Below, one piece after another: positions 53,722 through 64,000 of a DNA stretch of 64,000 bases. A program made the position numbers and the translations under genes. Under the pieces are notes generated by a model that did not search any database, had not been told where the DNA came from, and saw only the letters and a list, made by a program, of their open reading frames with translations. The stretch lies in NCBI GenBank assembly GCA_014904845.1, contig MU119212.1, forward strand, positions 310,001 through 374,000, written 5' to 3'. Position 1 is the first letter of the stretch; each line of letters opens with the position of its first letter. Origin of the DNA: Acephala macrosclerotiorum. Taxonomy: Eukaryota; Ascomycota; Leotiomycetes; Helotiales; Mollisiaceae.

Positions 53722-55443
53722 ATGAACGAAAGAGCAAGGCACGAGAAGTGGCCTAAGAAATTTCTACACAAACGACCAGGGCCGCAGAATAGAAGGCACC
53801 ATCCTTGCCGACCTAAGCATTCCGGTGAGGAACAACGTTGGAATCAACACAGGTACCCTTATCCTCCAAACGAAAGGATGCTTCTATCTGCAAGCCTCTC
53901 ATACGACTCGGAAATGTATCCGAAGTCCTCTCATATGGCGGACGGTCCTCATGAGTCTGCACGCCGTTCGACTTCATCTGCGGAGTACTACAGTGCCGAC
54001 TCGTGGCCCTCCTTCTCCAGTTTCGAAGGACCTGCGAGAGGCAAAATGCAAACTGGACATACATCTTCATGGAGCTCACGAAGAACGCCACCGTGCTTTC
54101 AGTCCAGCTTTGGCAACCAAAGCATACTTGACGTCTCACACTGTTACCCTGACGATGATGGCTTCTATGTCGAAGAGTATAGATGCACAAGACTTATCCC
54201 GACCGCCACACTCCAAGGGCAACGTGGGAGCCTCCAAACAGCAGATTCATACTCTTCGAACCTCAGCTCTTGCGTCTGTAGTCAATGCAAGAGATCCGGA
54301 GCCCGAGAGAGGATTGAGCCGCACAAGACACTCAACTATATCGATAACGATTTAGATCTCATTGAGGATGAGTTACCGGTAACTCACCTACTCATACGTT
54401 CCAGCATGCAAACTCACTGTCGGGATGATCTTGGCTGTCCTTCATATCATCCACCTAGCACGCATATCCCTGGAGGATTGCTCGAGGACGAAAATAGCTA
54501 CCTGAGTCGAGCACCAGACTTTTTCCCTGGCCGATTTAGTGCCACCGGTGATGACTTTACCATGAGTGGAGGGCTTATGGGCGGGATTGTAACCGGTGTG
54601 GGTATGGTGACGGGGATGCTGCCAGAAGGATCAATTTGCGCCAGTGAGATAGCCCTTGACGATACGTTTGAAGACGAGCTCGAGGAAAGTGAGCTCGAAC
54701 AAGCGGAAGAACTTGCTCTTCTGGAATTAATCGCGGCCAAACAACGAGAAGCTGAGTTGAGTGACATCATGCGGCACATGGCTCTTCAAAGAGACCAATA
54801 CGCACACTCATACCCAGCATCGAGAGTCAAGCAAGAACAATCCGCAAGCTCCTTCCAACAACCAACAGTCAAGCCGGGAGAATATACCCTCAGAAAGAGG
54901 CGCACGATCGAGTACCCTCAAAATGCAGAGGCGAAGGCTAAACTCGATCGTTACAACAAGTGGTGGACAGACGCTCAGTCAAGAGGAAGATCCACGAGGC
55001 CAAGCCTAGACTTGATACCCTTTCTCTCCCCAAGCAATCCTCCCAATTCTCCGTCATCGGACTCGGGATACGACTGGAAATGGGCCGCACATGAGTTCTT
55101 CTGTCTCGCGTTCAACTTACAACCTAAAGCCATATTCCAGCTCGATACGTCTCCTCGGTAAGCAATTTTCAGCTACCATCCTCTCTGGCGTCCAGAAACT
55201 AAGCAGACACTTTAAAACAGATTGACTCTGAAACCCCACCACTCTTCCTCTCCCAACTCAACAATCCAAAACCTCCACGCCCTCCGTGCTCAACTCAAAC
55301 TCGAAAAGGTCCGCTGGCACGAGGACAAACTGCGCTCACTCTTCGGAGATGAAATTGCGAGAGATGAGCGTGCCAAATCGGTTTGGAGTGCTGTGATTGG
55401 ATTAAAAGGAGAAGTTGAACAAGTATTGGAGCGCGGTCACTAA
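53722..55443 (+). CDS. Uncharacterised fungal protein, 552 aa
   Basis: Two exons, 53722-55157 and 55221-55443 (intron 55158-55220, GTAAGC...ACAG), 552 residues. I do not recognise the family. The N-terminal 200 residues are Ser/Tyr/Arg-rich and probably disordered; a glycine-rich hydrophobic stretch (SGGLMGGIVTGVGMVTGML) follows in the middle, then an acidic helix (DELEESELEQAEELALLELI). The C-terminal part, from YTLRKRRTIEYPQNAEAKAK onward, is the most structured: WKWAAHEFFCLAFNLQPKAI and, in exon 2, the helix LKLEKVRWHEDKLRSLFGDE, a pattern seen in conserved ascomycete proteins of unknown function. The Gly-rich stretch could be a membrane hairpin, but is too Gly-rich to be sure. No lesion seen. 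Confidence 0.8.
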
Positions 55444-56856
55444 TTAATGCTGAGCTTGGGCGACAAACTCTTTCTTTTCATTTGCGAACTGGTACACAAG
55501 TACAACGTCAAGCTCGTTGGTGAAGATGTTATGGTAGGATATAATAAATTTGATAGCGGACCTTGATTTCTAAAAAGAAGGAATACGGCCTATCTTAGGA
55601 GCAGAGCAGAATAGGGGTAATAAAATTCATGCGTTTACTTCCTCTCACAGGTTTATCTATTGCTCACCGACTTTGGCTGTATTTGTGTTATGTCGACAGC
55701 TAAAGTAGCATATCAGATATTGACAAGACTGGGAAGTAAGGGTGATAGTATTACTTCATTATGTGATCTAATCCTACAGCAATACCAACATTGAAACACC
55801 TCCTTCACAGATCGAACAGGAGTGTAAAGTCTTCGAGGTTCCGCTCCGCCACATCTCGCGGCGGAACGAGTGAAAGTCCGACTTTGGAGCAGGGCTTTGG
55901 AGGTTTTGTTGCGTGTCGCAAGGGGCGGCAGGTCTCCTGCCGCAGGAGTAGGAGGACCGGGAGGACCTAGCGCAAGGGTGGAGAGGGCGCAAGGCGGTGA
56001 TGTGCTACGAAAGTTTTGGCTTTGGAAGGGACATTCGGGGAAGTAGAATATCCGTTGACACTTGTACGAATAAATGTCCTAGGTCTTGAGGATCACTTTT
56101 CCTTGAGAAAGTTACCATGAACCTTAGTGGCAGAGCCGGGACAGTGACCGAAGTCCGACTTTGGTCTAGGACACAACATTACAAAGCTCCTCAACTCAAG
56201 TCTAGACATTTGAAATAAAGCCCCTATCCGAACCGAGCACGTTCACGTGAAGGAAAATAACGAGAGAACTGGGTCATGAAAAGATAGTTCTCATCTAGAC
56301 TATCATCCTACCCTCTCAAGTCAATCCCATGCAGCTACCATTCATGCCCATCATCCAAACCCATGATGCAATCCTTTTGATAACCCCCAATCATGAATCA
56401 CATCCATAGCATAGCATAGCGTTGTAGCGCAGCCCAGATTCAGCTCCCACATGAACATCCAAGCAAGCTCCATTAATGTCCATCATGAAGCTCCAGCTCA
56501 TTTTGTTCGGAGGCTTAGAAGTCTCTCTATCCAATCCGCTGTACACCATTCTCCGCCGCCTACCCTCACGCCTTGCACTTCGGCATCTCCTGACGCCGAG
56601 CTCCAACAACCATTAAACCTTTCAACAATACACTCCATTTTGATTCAATTCGCGCCACAATCCAGTCCTCAATGTAGTGAGAGTCAGAGTATAAGTCTGC
56701 CCTTCCACAAGAAAGAATGCAAAATGCTCCCTATAGAAGACAAAAAGAATTATTGCCTCCCAAACCTTCCCTATGTTATGATACGATATCAAAGCTGTTT
56801 AGGAAAGTATGTGTTCGTTACTTTAGCTCTGCAGTATAAAAGCGAATACTTGGGGT
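55444..56856. other. 1.4 kb spacer between convergent genes
   Basis: Between the uncharacterised gene and the SFL1 stop. The part near 56451-56856 is probably SFL1 3' untranslated region. A GC-rich inverted motif (TCTCCTGCCGCAGGAG at 55931-55946) could form a hairpin. No gene or repeat family recognised. Confidence 0.5.
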
Positions 56857-58872
56857 TCACTGCAAACGCTTTCTCTTCCTATCTTCCTCTCTCATCTCCT
56901 CTTCATGCTCTTCGTCTCGCTCTGCAGTCTCGGCTGGGTTGAGGATATGCGCCATGCTGCCTCTTCTGGTTGGTGGACCGGAGTTATCTTTGAATAGACC
57001 TGTACCGCCTTGGCCTTTATCTCGGGAGGAGCCCCAGGACCAGCTGTTTAGATGATCAACGGTACTTCCGTTCGAGTAAGGAGGGGTCGCGGGACGGGAT
57101 CCTTCAGTACGGCCTTGGGATGAAGCTGTCGTGAGCGAGTAAGAGCTGAAGCTGTCGCGGATGTGTTGGTCCTCATTTGGGATAGTTGGACCTCGCTTGG
57201 GTGAAGATGGCCATTGAGTAGAAGACTGACCCGAAGCAAATGGCGAAGAGGCCTGTCCTTGCCAGCCTTGCACATTTCGGATATCTGCTGAAGTGTGGCG
57301 TCTGGGGAGGTTGGTCGGAGGCGATGCTACAGTTGCAAGAGGATGCGGGGGTGGAGGTGGAGGAGGAACTTGGGATCTCAGAGAGCTTGGAGAGGATTGT
57401 GACGTGTTGGCTCCAATCGAGCCATATCTGCGAGGAGTAATGGATAGGTGAGATGGTACAGGCGGTCGGTAAAAGTTCTGTCGAGGAGGCCCGCCGATGG
57501 TTGGAGGTCGACGAGGATCATCTTGGGGCATTTGACGTGGCGAGACAGGGGCGTTGTCAAGAGATAGGTTGGAAAAATAGGGCCGACTACCCGAGAATGG
57601 AGGCTCGGGAGGCTCGTCAAGAGATCGGATAACATCAACTTGTCGCTGAATCTCGGCTTGCATGTTGATGACTACTGAAATTAGTAAGCAGGTTAATGGG
57701 GGCGTCTGACTGTGCTTACCGTCTCGATGTAAAGGCGAGTCTTGATTCGGAATGAGCGAGAGCATTACCCTCGACATCTCATGGTTAAGCTAGGGAAATG
57801 TTAAAAATCTAGAAGGGCAGAAGAGAGTCCGAGTAATGGACGAGGACGGCTTACTTGAAGAGATCTGGACAAAGCATCCATGACCACTTGATTTCGGACA
57901 TGCATAAATTGCGAATTGTCTTCGCTTCTTTGAAGTCTTGCATGCATCTCGTACGATTGATGTTCGAGGTGTGTCAATCTTGACTCGGTCGACTCTTGCA
58001 TCGATAACATCGGCTCTGCTGGAGTGCCAGGTTGCGAAAGTGGGGGCTTTGGAGTAGAGTAGGAATCCCTGTGTACCAAAGCATGTCTTGATGCTCGACG
58101 TTTGATCTCTCGAAGGCCAACAAGATCGCCTCGCTTGAAATTACCATTGCCATGCTTAAATTCCCACAATGGAGACTCAGGAGACCCTGTGTGAAAGACA
58201 TCACTGACTGTAGTATCTTTAGCAGGCATTCCTTGGCATCTAATGCATCCTACAAACCTTTGTGAAAGCCGTACATGTTCAATTGTCGTACAAAGGACGA
58301 AATATTCGTATGCTTGAAGTATTGTCTTTTACATGTGAGCCAATACCTTGGGATGAGGCATGCCAGGGGAACTTACGAGAGCACTTTTGAGAAGTCATTT
58401 GAAGGAGACATGACAAAACTTTCGGCTGTGTTCGACCATGATATCAGATGTTGTATGCTTTGATCTTCCAACATACTGCGATTCCATTAGCAGCTATATC
58501 GCAGGTGTCCCCAGCTTGTGCTTACTTGTACAGCTTATGAATGAAAGCAGTCTGTACTACTTTGGGTTGTTGAGCGCCTGCAGCAGCAGCGGCGGCAGCA
58601 TTTGGTCCTGCCAGACTGCCAGAACTTGGCTGATCCCCCATCATCATATGGTCGTGTACGCCGTTTGCTTCTGTGTCTGGGCTTGTTCGAGCTGGAGGAG
58701 CCATCGAAGCTGTCGCAGGAGGTGTGACCTCCATTGGATCGCCAGGAGACGGAGCTGAGGTTTGTATGATAGGAGCTTGAAGGATAGGTACTGTTCGAGC
58801 GGTCGTTTGGTCTGGTTGTGTATCGCCCATAAAGGGACCCCGTTGCGCTCTCTCGTCCGTTGTGTCCATCAT
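56857..58872 (-). CDS. SFL1: HSF-domain transcription regulator, Sfl1 type
   Basis: Six exons: 58526-58872, 58377-58475, 58258-58325, 57855-58207, 57720-57789 and 56857-57674; all five introns are canonical, 45-65 bp, and phases close to 584 residues. Sfl1 binds heat-shock-like elements and represses or activates flocculation, filamentation and stress genes. The HSF DNA-binding domain spans exons 1-4: TAFIHKLY, ISWSNTAESFVMSP, the recognition helix block NISSFVRQLNMYGFHKV, and SPLWEFKHGNGNFKRG. Before it is a Pro/Ala-rich tail with a run of seven alanines; after it a Leu/Gln-rich coiled segment for oligomerisation and a long Pro/Ser-rich region with PPPPPPP. The terminal EEDRKRKRLQ is basic. 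The start is the first in-frame ATG, but an upstream acceptor-like site suggests a 5' leader intron. Intact. Confidence 0.9.
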
Positions 58873-61221
58873 CGGGTTACCTGTCTCTTCTGTCAGTATC
58901 TGTCGGCGCAAATCGCCAGCGATGCATGAGTCGGGGAAGGGCCACGATTGATTTGCGTGAAGAGGAAACGTACCTCATTGCATCCAGATTGGCAGCTGTC
59001 AGGGCTCGCGATGTATGGTGATGGGTGAAGCTCTTCTTTGTTTGATGCTACTGCTGATATGCAGCTATCCGCTACAGGGTTCACTCAAGCCGTGGTGGCT
59101 ACTTCAGCCTCGCTGCACGATGCAGATTTCTGGGACGAGGGATTGCGAGTCTCTCGAGAGCTCGACAGGACGAATCGCGCACACTGGTGATGTTGTAGAA
59201 GATATTGAGGAGATATTGAGGCGATACCGATGTTCGAATTCGAGATGCCGTGCACTGTGCTTCTAGAACTCAGAGAATAGCGTAAATTTGCTTGTGGGAG
59301 CTTTGTCGGGGGAAGCTAGTGAAGTAATCTCGATCTAGCCCCAGCGTTCGTTGTGGTCCTGTAATCACGAACAAAGGGGCGACAACGACAAGCGACACGA
59401 TACAATGGCAATAATTGAAGAAGCAGAAGCTGAGTTGCAGTCAGCGGCAAGAGTTGAGAGCGAGTTGGTTGATTGACTGTGGTCGCTTCACACGATACGG
59501 GATTCAGGAGCAGAGGCAATTGGAATGCTATCATAGGCCATAGACAGGTCGGAGCAGACATCTCCTAGCTCGTCCCAGGGTCTTTTCTTCTTTGGCAGTA
59601 CAATGCCAATACACGGCTAAACTTCGAGAAAGGGATGAGGAAGGGCCGAGCGATCAATGATGGCAACGCCTGAGCCTGAGCGGTGCGATGCGGTGCGATG
59701 CTCGAGTCGAACGTGTTGAGAAGTCCCCTCGACCCCCTGAAAGCCTGGACCTTCAACCTTCCCCCAGGCCATATAGCCGGCATGTGAAACGACAATATCA
59801 CACATATGCTGCGAGAAATCCTGCACGTCGACGAGAGCCTCAAAATAGAAATGGAAATGTACTGTTCTTAGTGCTCGTGCTGATACGGATGACGCGCTGC
59901 AGACAATGGACGAAGTCTGGAAATCTGCAAGGAGTCAGGAAGGCGAGGAAGAAGCTGCGTGGAACTGGGATCTTCCGATGCGGTTGTGTGGATGTGCATG
60001 GCGGTCGGATGGCGAAGGAAGGATGAACCAGAGGCGAAGAGACAAAAGAGTCGTCCTGCAGCCAGTGAGGACACAATCATGTACCACCCAACGCCTCGTA
60101 CCCGGCCGGAACCAAGGAAGCCAGATCCGCAGATGAACACGGTCGGCTGTTCCCAGGTCGATATAGCTGGTGATTCAATAATCTGTGTTTGGTGCTCACC
60201 TTCTTGGAGAGCGAGTCCTTCTTTCTCGAAGCTATTGGTTTATCCGATGACACTTGTTTCAGCTGAGGGCAAAAGATCCGTGCAGCGCTGACGAGCGTCG
60301 GAAGCCAATCGATTCCCAGTATAAAAGGCTGATATAGGTGTCCCAGAAGAGTGTCATCCAGAAGTGCGAAAGTGAGGGTCGAGGACAGGATGCTCAGCCT
60401 TGCGGCGGTGATTGGGTGCGCAGACCGAAAGGTGGACCTGTGGATGAGGACGTTTCCGAGGCTGCGGTAATGTTCATGTTTCCCTTGAACCTTACATCAA
60501 ACATATGGCTGTTCAGAACTAAAATCCCATTGATACTGCGGGGTGATCCAATACCTGAAATGCGATCCTCAGTTTGTTGTGTTGCAGACGTCGAGAAGCC
60601 AAGAAGCCAAACTGCTGGCCATCCATAGTTGATGCAACCGGAAAACGCGATATCCAGGAATTTCGAAATGCGTTACTGTTACAGAAAAAGGACTCGCTCT
60701 GCAATTCAACAACTTTGTTATGCGATGCACATTGTTGAGTATAAAGTTTCTGCAGAGGAAGAGGAGGCTGAAGACGAGCAAGCTAAAATGAGCTCGGCTC
60801 GAGCTCGGAAAGAATCCGAGGCTCGCTCCTTTTCTGAGCTGGCCAATCATAGGCTAGGCTAAAAATAGTCTTAGCCTCGTTATAAATCTCCTGCTATGCC
60901 ATCTGCCATGCCTCACTTCCTGCACGACATACTCCGAGCCTCTGGCAAACGAAACAAGCCTGGCAACAAACGACGAACCAAAACCAGATCAGATCAGACC
61001 ATACCAAGCCGAAAGAAGCTCACATTGAGAATGCTGGAAGTCCCCCAAAGGCTCTTTTCACTAAAGTGCCATAAAGTTATTACTCCTTCCGGCCGCTGAG
61101 TGTGCATCTCCGTTCGAGTTTCCTGATCCAGAAGTCCGAGGATATACCGCCCAAACAGAATTTTTTTTTGGCTTTCGGGACATCTTCGCATTTATTGGTA
61201 CCATTAGTAAGACAGACAATT
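58873..61221. promoter_or_regulatory. 2.3 kb gene-free region upstream of SFL1
   Basis: The longest gene-free interval in the window, shared by SFL1 (-) and the F-box gene (+). It contains short direct duplications (GATATTGAG near 59198-59220; GGTGCGATGC twice near 59680-59700). A CCAAT box and TTATAAATC around 60841-60890 could be a core promoter for a transcript reading right. Several 60-110 codon open frames exist on both strands, none with a domain. Long upstream regions are typical of fungal developmental regulators. Confidence 0.5.
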
Positions 61222-63372
61222 ATGGGTCGACTGACAGAGCATCTTGATTCTCTGAAAATAGAGGATGGATCACCTGACAAGGCAGCACGAAGAGCTGAGT
61301 AGGTCAACTCCTTTCAGTCTACACGATGCTCATGTGTTCTAAAGGTTGAATGGCCTGATTACGCATCTTACAACGTCTGAGATCCAAGAGCTTCGACTTC
61401 AGCTCAACGCTGTAGTGATCGCTAACGACATATGTACGAAGTTTCCACCTGAACTTGTTCAAAGCATAGCAAAGCATCTCGAACTAGAAGAACTCATTCG
61501 AACACGTCATGTGTGTCAGTCTTGGAACAGACATTTCGGGAGCCCTGAGCTCTCCGTTGAGTTCATCAAATGGCACTTCCCTTTCATTTGGGAACGAGAT
61601 TTCAGGGACTTCATGAACAAATTGCCGATGGATAACTTGAAGCTAAGCCCTCACAGAGTGCTCCTAGACGAGGCAGAAAAACGAATCAGACGTAAGCGAG
61701 GGATGTACTATTCTACGTCTATCTACGAGGCACTTCCGAGATCCCAATCTCCCCCGGAACAACGAACAATTGGTCGCATCAATAACGACCTTGAGCTTCG
61801 GTATTGTAACGGGAGACTGGCGTATAGCACGGACCGTAGACGTGGCCTGACGGTAAAGGATCTTCGCTTACAGACTACTACTATTTACGTAGATGAGAAT
61901 AGGAGGTATCTGGCAGACTGGCTGCTGTCCGATACGCTTCTCCTTGTTGCAGTGGATAACAGGTAATTTTATCCCTCTAGCGAAGTATCCGAATACTTGG
62001 GACTTTCACCACTTCCTAAATGAATCTAAATGATAGCTAATTGATAATATGATAGGAACACCCTTCTAGGGTGGCGTTTGGATAAACACAAGCACAAAAA
62101 ATCATCTACACTCCGATTTCCAAGCTCGATTCAAACTGTTTCCGCCTTGTATGAGCGGGTCGGCGTTGTCACCACGACTCATGAAGTCCTGATTTGGAAA
62201 TACGGAGGGCCCGTGCAGCAAATCAACTTAGGAGACTTGGGCCGTCTGAAAGACGGTCTCAGTGACGACTCTCATCTCGATTACGGCCGAGTATTCTTCC
62301 ATCCTCTCAAAGCAGGTAAGATTTTCATGGTCAAGGCTACTTATTTGAAGATTCGACTTCACTCACCAAAGTCGGGTGAGGCGGTCAATGGTTCTCAAGC
62401 ATCAATTTCTAACTTTACAAGATGTTTCCTTCGTCATTTTCCTAATTCTAGGCGATGGATCTGGAGGCGGGGAGCGTCTTGGCAGGATTGTAGTACTCGA
62501 ATGCAGTCAGCAGTAAGTATCATATTTTCTTCTCAATATGATCCATGTCTCAACCCACCTTGGACCTTCTGTCCCCACGTTTCTTCACAGCCACCACGAG
62601 CCACTACTTCATCCAGTCAAGTCTTCATATCCAGGCAAATCTGGGACATTGGAAATCTCGGAGCTCTTTGGAGAGGGATACTGATGCCATTGATTTAGGG
62701 AAGTAAACTCAATATATCAATTCGACCTCCTTGTGTCTCCTCAATTGCGCCAGTATCGGGAGAAGTTTCCAAGATTCCTCTGTCTGCAGGATGGCAACAT
62801 CGGGATCTATAACTTGGACCGATACTCGATTATAAAAGATCCAGGTCTCGAAGGACATTACAATCCAGAACTCGATAATGGCGCGTTCCCACTTATCATT
62901 TTCAATGTCCTTAAGAGTACATTTGAATATCAGACCTATCAACTTCCTGAATGGGTCCAAGACCTCCGGAATCGAGATGTGCTCGCGAACCACCAAATTT
63001 GTTTTTGGCGCGACCAAATTCTCGTGCCAGTCTACAATATAGAAGCACGTATTGTCCCCATCTTCTTAGGAAATTGTAACTAACTTCCGAAAACAGGCAA
63101 ATACCGATGCTAGCAATAGACCAGCGGCTGTCGCTAATTCCCTTTTAGCTACCTTCGATAAGAACAGCAGTCGTGATAATATTCGATGGTACAAACAATC
63201 CGAGCTCGTCCACTCCCAATTGTCCCAGATACTCGGGGACACTCAGGATTCACAAGATACTATCAGGCAGTTCGTTCACGGAGATGACGACTTTGTGGTC
63301 CTGGCAGGTCAGCGTGGATTCGTCGTATGGTCCTTTGATAAGGCGGTCACTTTACCAGTATCTTCTATCTAG
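61222..63372 (+). pseudogene. F-box protein gene, 3' half apparently broken
   Basis: The first three exons are sound: 61222-61298, 61345-61962 and 62056 onward, with introns 61299-61344 and 61963-62055. The F-box follows in exon 2 (FPPELVQSIAKHLELEELIR, TRHVCQSWNRHF), the motif by which substrate adaptors bind Skp1 of SCF ubiquitin ligases. Exon 3 continues with WD/beta-propeller-like strands (VLIWKYGGPVQQ, GRVFFHPLKAGKIFM). After about 62345 the coherent sequence jumps between frames: REKFPRFLCLQDGNIGIYNL in one, then in another, at about 63160-63372, the family C-terminal block VHGDDDFVVLAGQRGFVVWS. No set of introns I can find restores one frame, so a pseudogene is likely; undetected small introns are the alternative. 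Confidence 0.6.
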
Positions 63373-63631
63373 ACCTCGGACGTCTAATAATGCCCACGAA
63401 TTTCCACCTCTGAACCAACAAGATTACGAATCCCAAGCAAAGTTTAGGTTATCTGGACCTTCAGACATCATTGGGATGCCTGGTTCCAGATCCTGTATTT
63501 TCAGGGCGAGGAGATATGTCACATTTGTGAAATTGTAATCTGAATGAATCACCCAAACCGTGAAAATACTTTTCATCCGCAGCATGCTTCTATGATACCC
63601 GTAAGGTGATTCTCACTATCTTTTCCGCAAT
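63373..63631. other. 0.26 kb spacer between convergent F-box and reductase genes
   Basis: Short 3' spacer with no recognisable feature. Confidence 0.5.
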
Positions 63632-64000
63632 CTAAGCACCAACACTCTTCAAACTCTTCACCAAGTCCACAATGCTCTCCTCCAAGCTCCTAAATTTAAT
63701 CCCAAGAACCTTCACCGTCCTCGAATTATCATATTTATACAACCCTCCCTCAGGATAATCACCACCCTTAACCTCCTTTCCAGGCAGTTCGCTCTCATAC
63801 TCCGGGAAGTTCTTCCTGATGATTTCACAAACTTCCTTATTTGTGAAATACCCCGCCGTGATGAAGAACCTCTTATTCGCCGCCTCCGGAATCTCAATCG
63901 CCCTGACGTGTGCGAGAGCGAGATCGCGAACATCAACCCAAATATACGTCCCCGTATCCGGAATCTCCTTCTTATTCTGTCCAGTAATCAAATTCCTCAC
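63632..64000 (-). CDS. GRE2-like NAD(P)-dependent reductase (extended SDR), N-terminus beyond window
   Basis: C-terminal 122 residues of an extended short-chain dehydrogenase of the dihydroflavonol reductase/GRE2 group, which reduce aldehydes and ketones such as methylglyoxal with NADPH. The visible part has YIWVDVRDLALAHVRAIE, the hallmark block after the active site in GRE2-like enzymes, then FFITAGYFTNKEVCEII and the closing KVLGIKFRSLEESIVDLVKSL. The NAD(P)-binding Rossmann motif and the Tyr-x3-Lys active site lie to the right of the window, so activity cannot be judged. The frame is open to the edge with no lesion. Confidence 0.88.
   Translation of the reverse strand: MRNLITGQNKKEIPDTGTYIWVDVRDLALAHVRAIEIPEAANKRFFITAGYFTNKEVCEIIRKNFPEYESELPGKEVKGGDYPEGGLYKYDNSRTVKVLGIKFRSLEESIVDLVKSLKSVGA

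Noticed and set aside
55931..55946. GC-rich inverted repeat as a terminator or RNA element
   Set aside because: Only a short palindrome without further structure, and fungal genes do not end at hairpin terminators.
56451..56942. 163-codon open frame on the plus strand
   Set aside because: Overlaps the 3' end of SFL1 on the opposite strand and has no domain; probably a shadow of the 3' untranslated region.
60896..61099. 67-codon basic open frame with a TATA-like and CCAAT box upstream
   Set aside because: No domain or homologue evident; the promoter-like boxes are short and may be chance.
1..64000. CRISPR arrays, insertion sequences and prokaryotic operons
   Set aside because: The gene structure with spliceosomal introns is eukaryotic and no such arrays or transposase genes were seen.

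Overview
The window is nuclear DNA of a filamentous ascomycete (Pezizomycotina). The evidence is 45-120 bp GT-AG introns with CTNA-type branch points, and a gene set typical of that group: a HET-domain protein, Rad17, Sfl1, a GNAT, extended-SDR and questin-oxidase-like enzymes, a TRI5-fold terpene synthase, and fungal GH2/GH3 secreted enzymes. One dispersed repeat carries transition mutations of the RIP kind. The gene repertoire would fit a Leotiomycete, but that is inference; no rRNA or other decisive taxonomic marker is present.

Layout, left to right. 0-3.2 kb: 3' part of RPC2, the second-largest subunit of RNA polymerase III, followed by a 1.6 kb spacer holding a decayed tandem repeat. 4.8-10.9 kb: a HET-domain protein (-) and a large disordered protein with a C-terminal methyltransferase (+), diverging from a 1.2 kb spacer. 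11.6-14.5 kb: an alpha/beta hydrolase and a cysteine-rich one-TM cell-surface protein. 16-20 kb: a fungal protein with a coiled coil and a C-terminal trypsin-like domain (+), converging with a TRI5-like terpene synthase (-). 21-27.3 kb: a GH3 beta-glucosidase pseudogene, a tandem-repeat spacer and a slightly damaged GH2 gene. 28-31 kb: a small secreted protein and a GNAT acetyltransferase (both -). 31-35 kb: tandem repeats and a Ulp1/C48-like cysteine protease. 35.5-44.3 kb: core genes (RAD17, a questin-oxidase-like enzyme, an IPA1/UBE3D-type protein, an amidase). 45-48.3 kb: a C2H2 zinc-finger protein flanked by two copies of a dispersed repeat, one RIP-mutated, then threonine aldolase. 49.5-50.5 kb: a pseudogene of an SAT4/PTH11-type rhodopsin-domain membrane protein. 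51.6-55.4 kb: a second alpha/beta hydrolase of the same subfamily and an uncharacterised fungal protein. 56.9-58.9 kb: an Sfl1-type HSF-domain regulator with a 2.3 kb upstream spacer. 61.2-63.4 kb: an F-box gene whose 3' half appears broken. Right edge: the C-terminus of a GRE2-like reductase.

No operon-like or clear biosynthetic cluster is visible. The terpene synthase and the questin-oxidase-like gene lack cluster partners. The pattern is conserved housekeeping genes (RPC2, RAD17, IPA1, threonine aldolase, SFL1) interleaved with fast-evolving accessory genes, several decaying. Where homologous codons can be inferred, three of four nonsense codons are CpA->TpA changes, consistent with RIP or deamination. 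The candidates I rate most worth following are the fungal coiled-coil plus trypsin-like protein, the Ulp1-like protease with an atypical Asp position, and three introns that seem to need GC donors.
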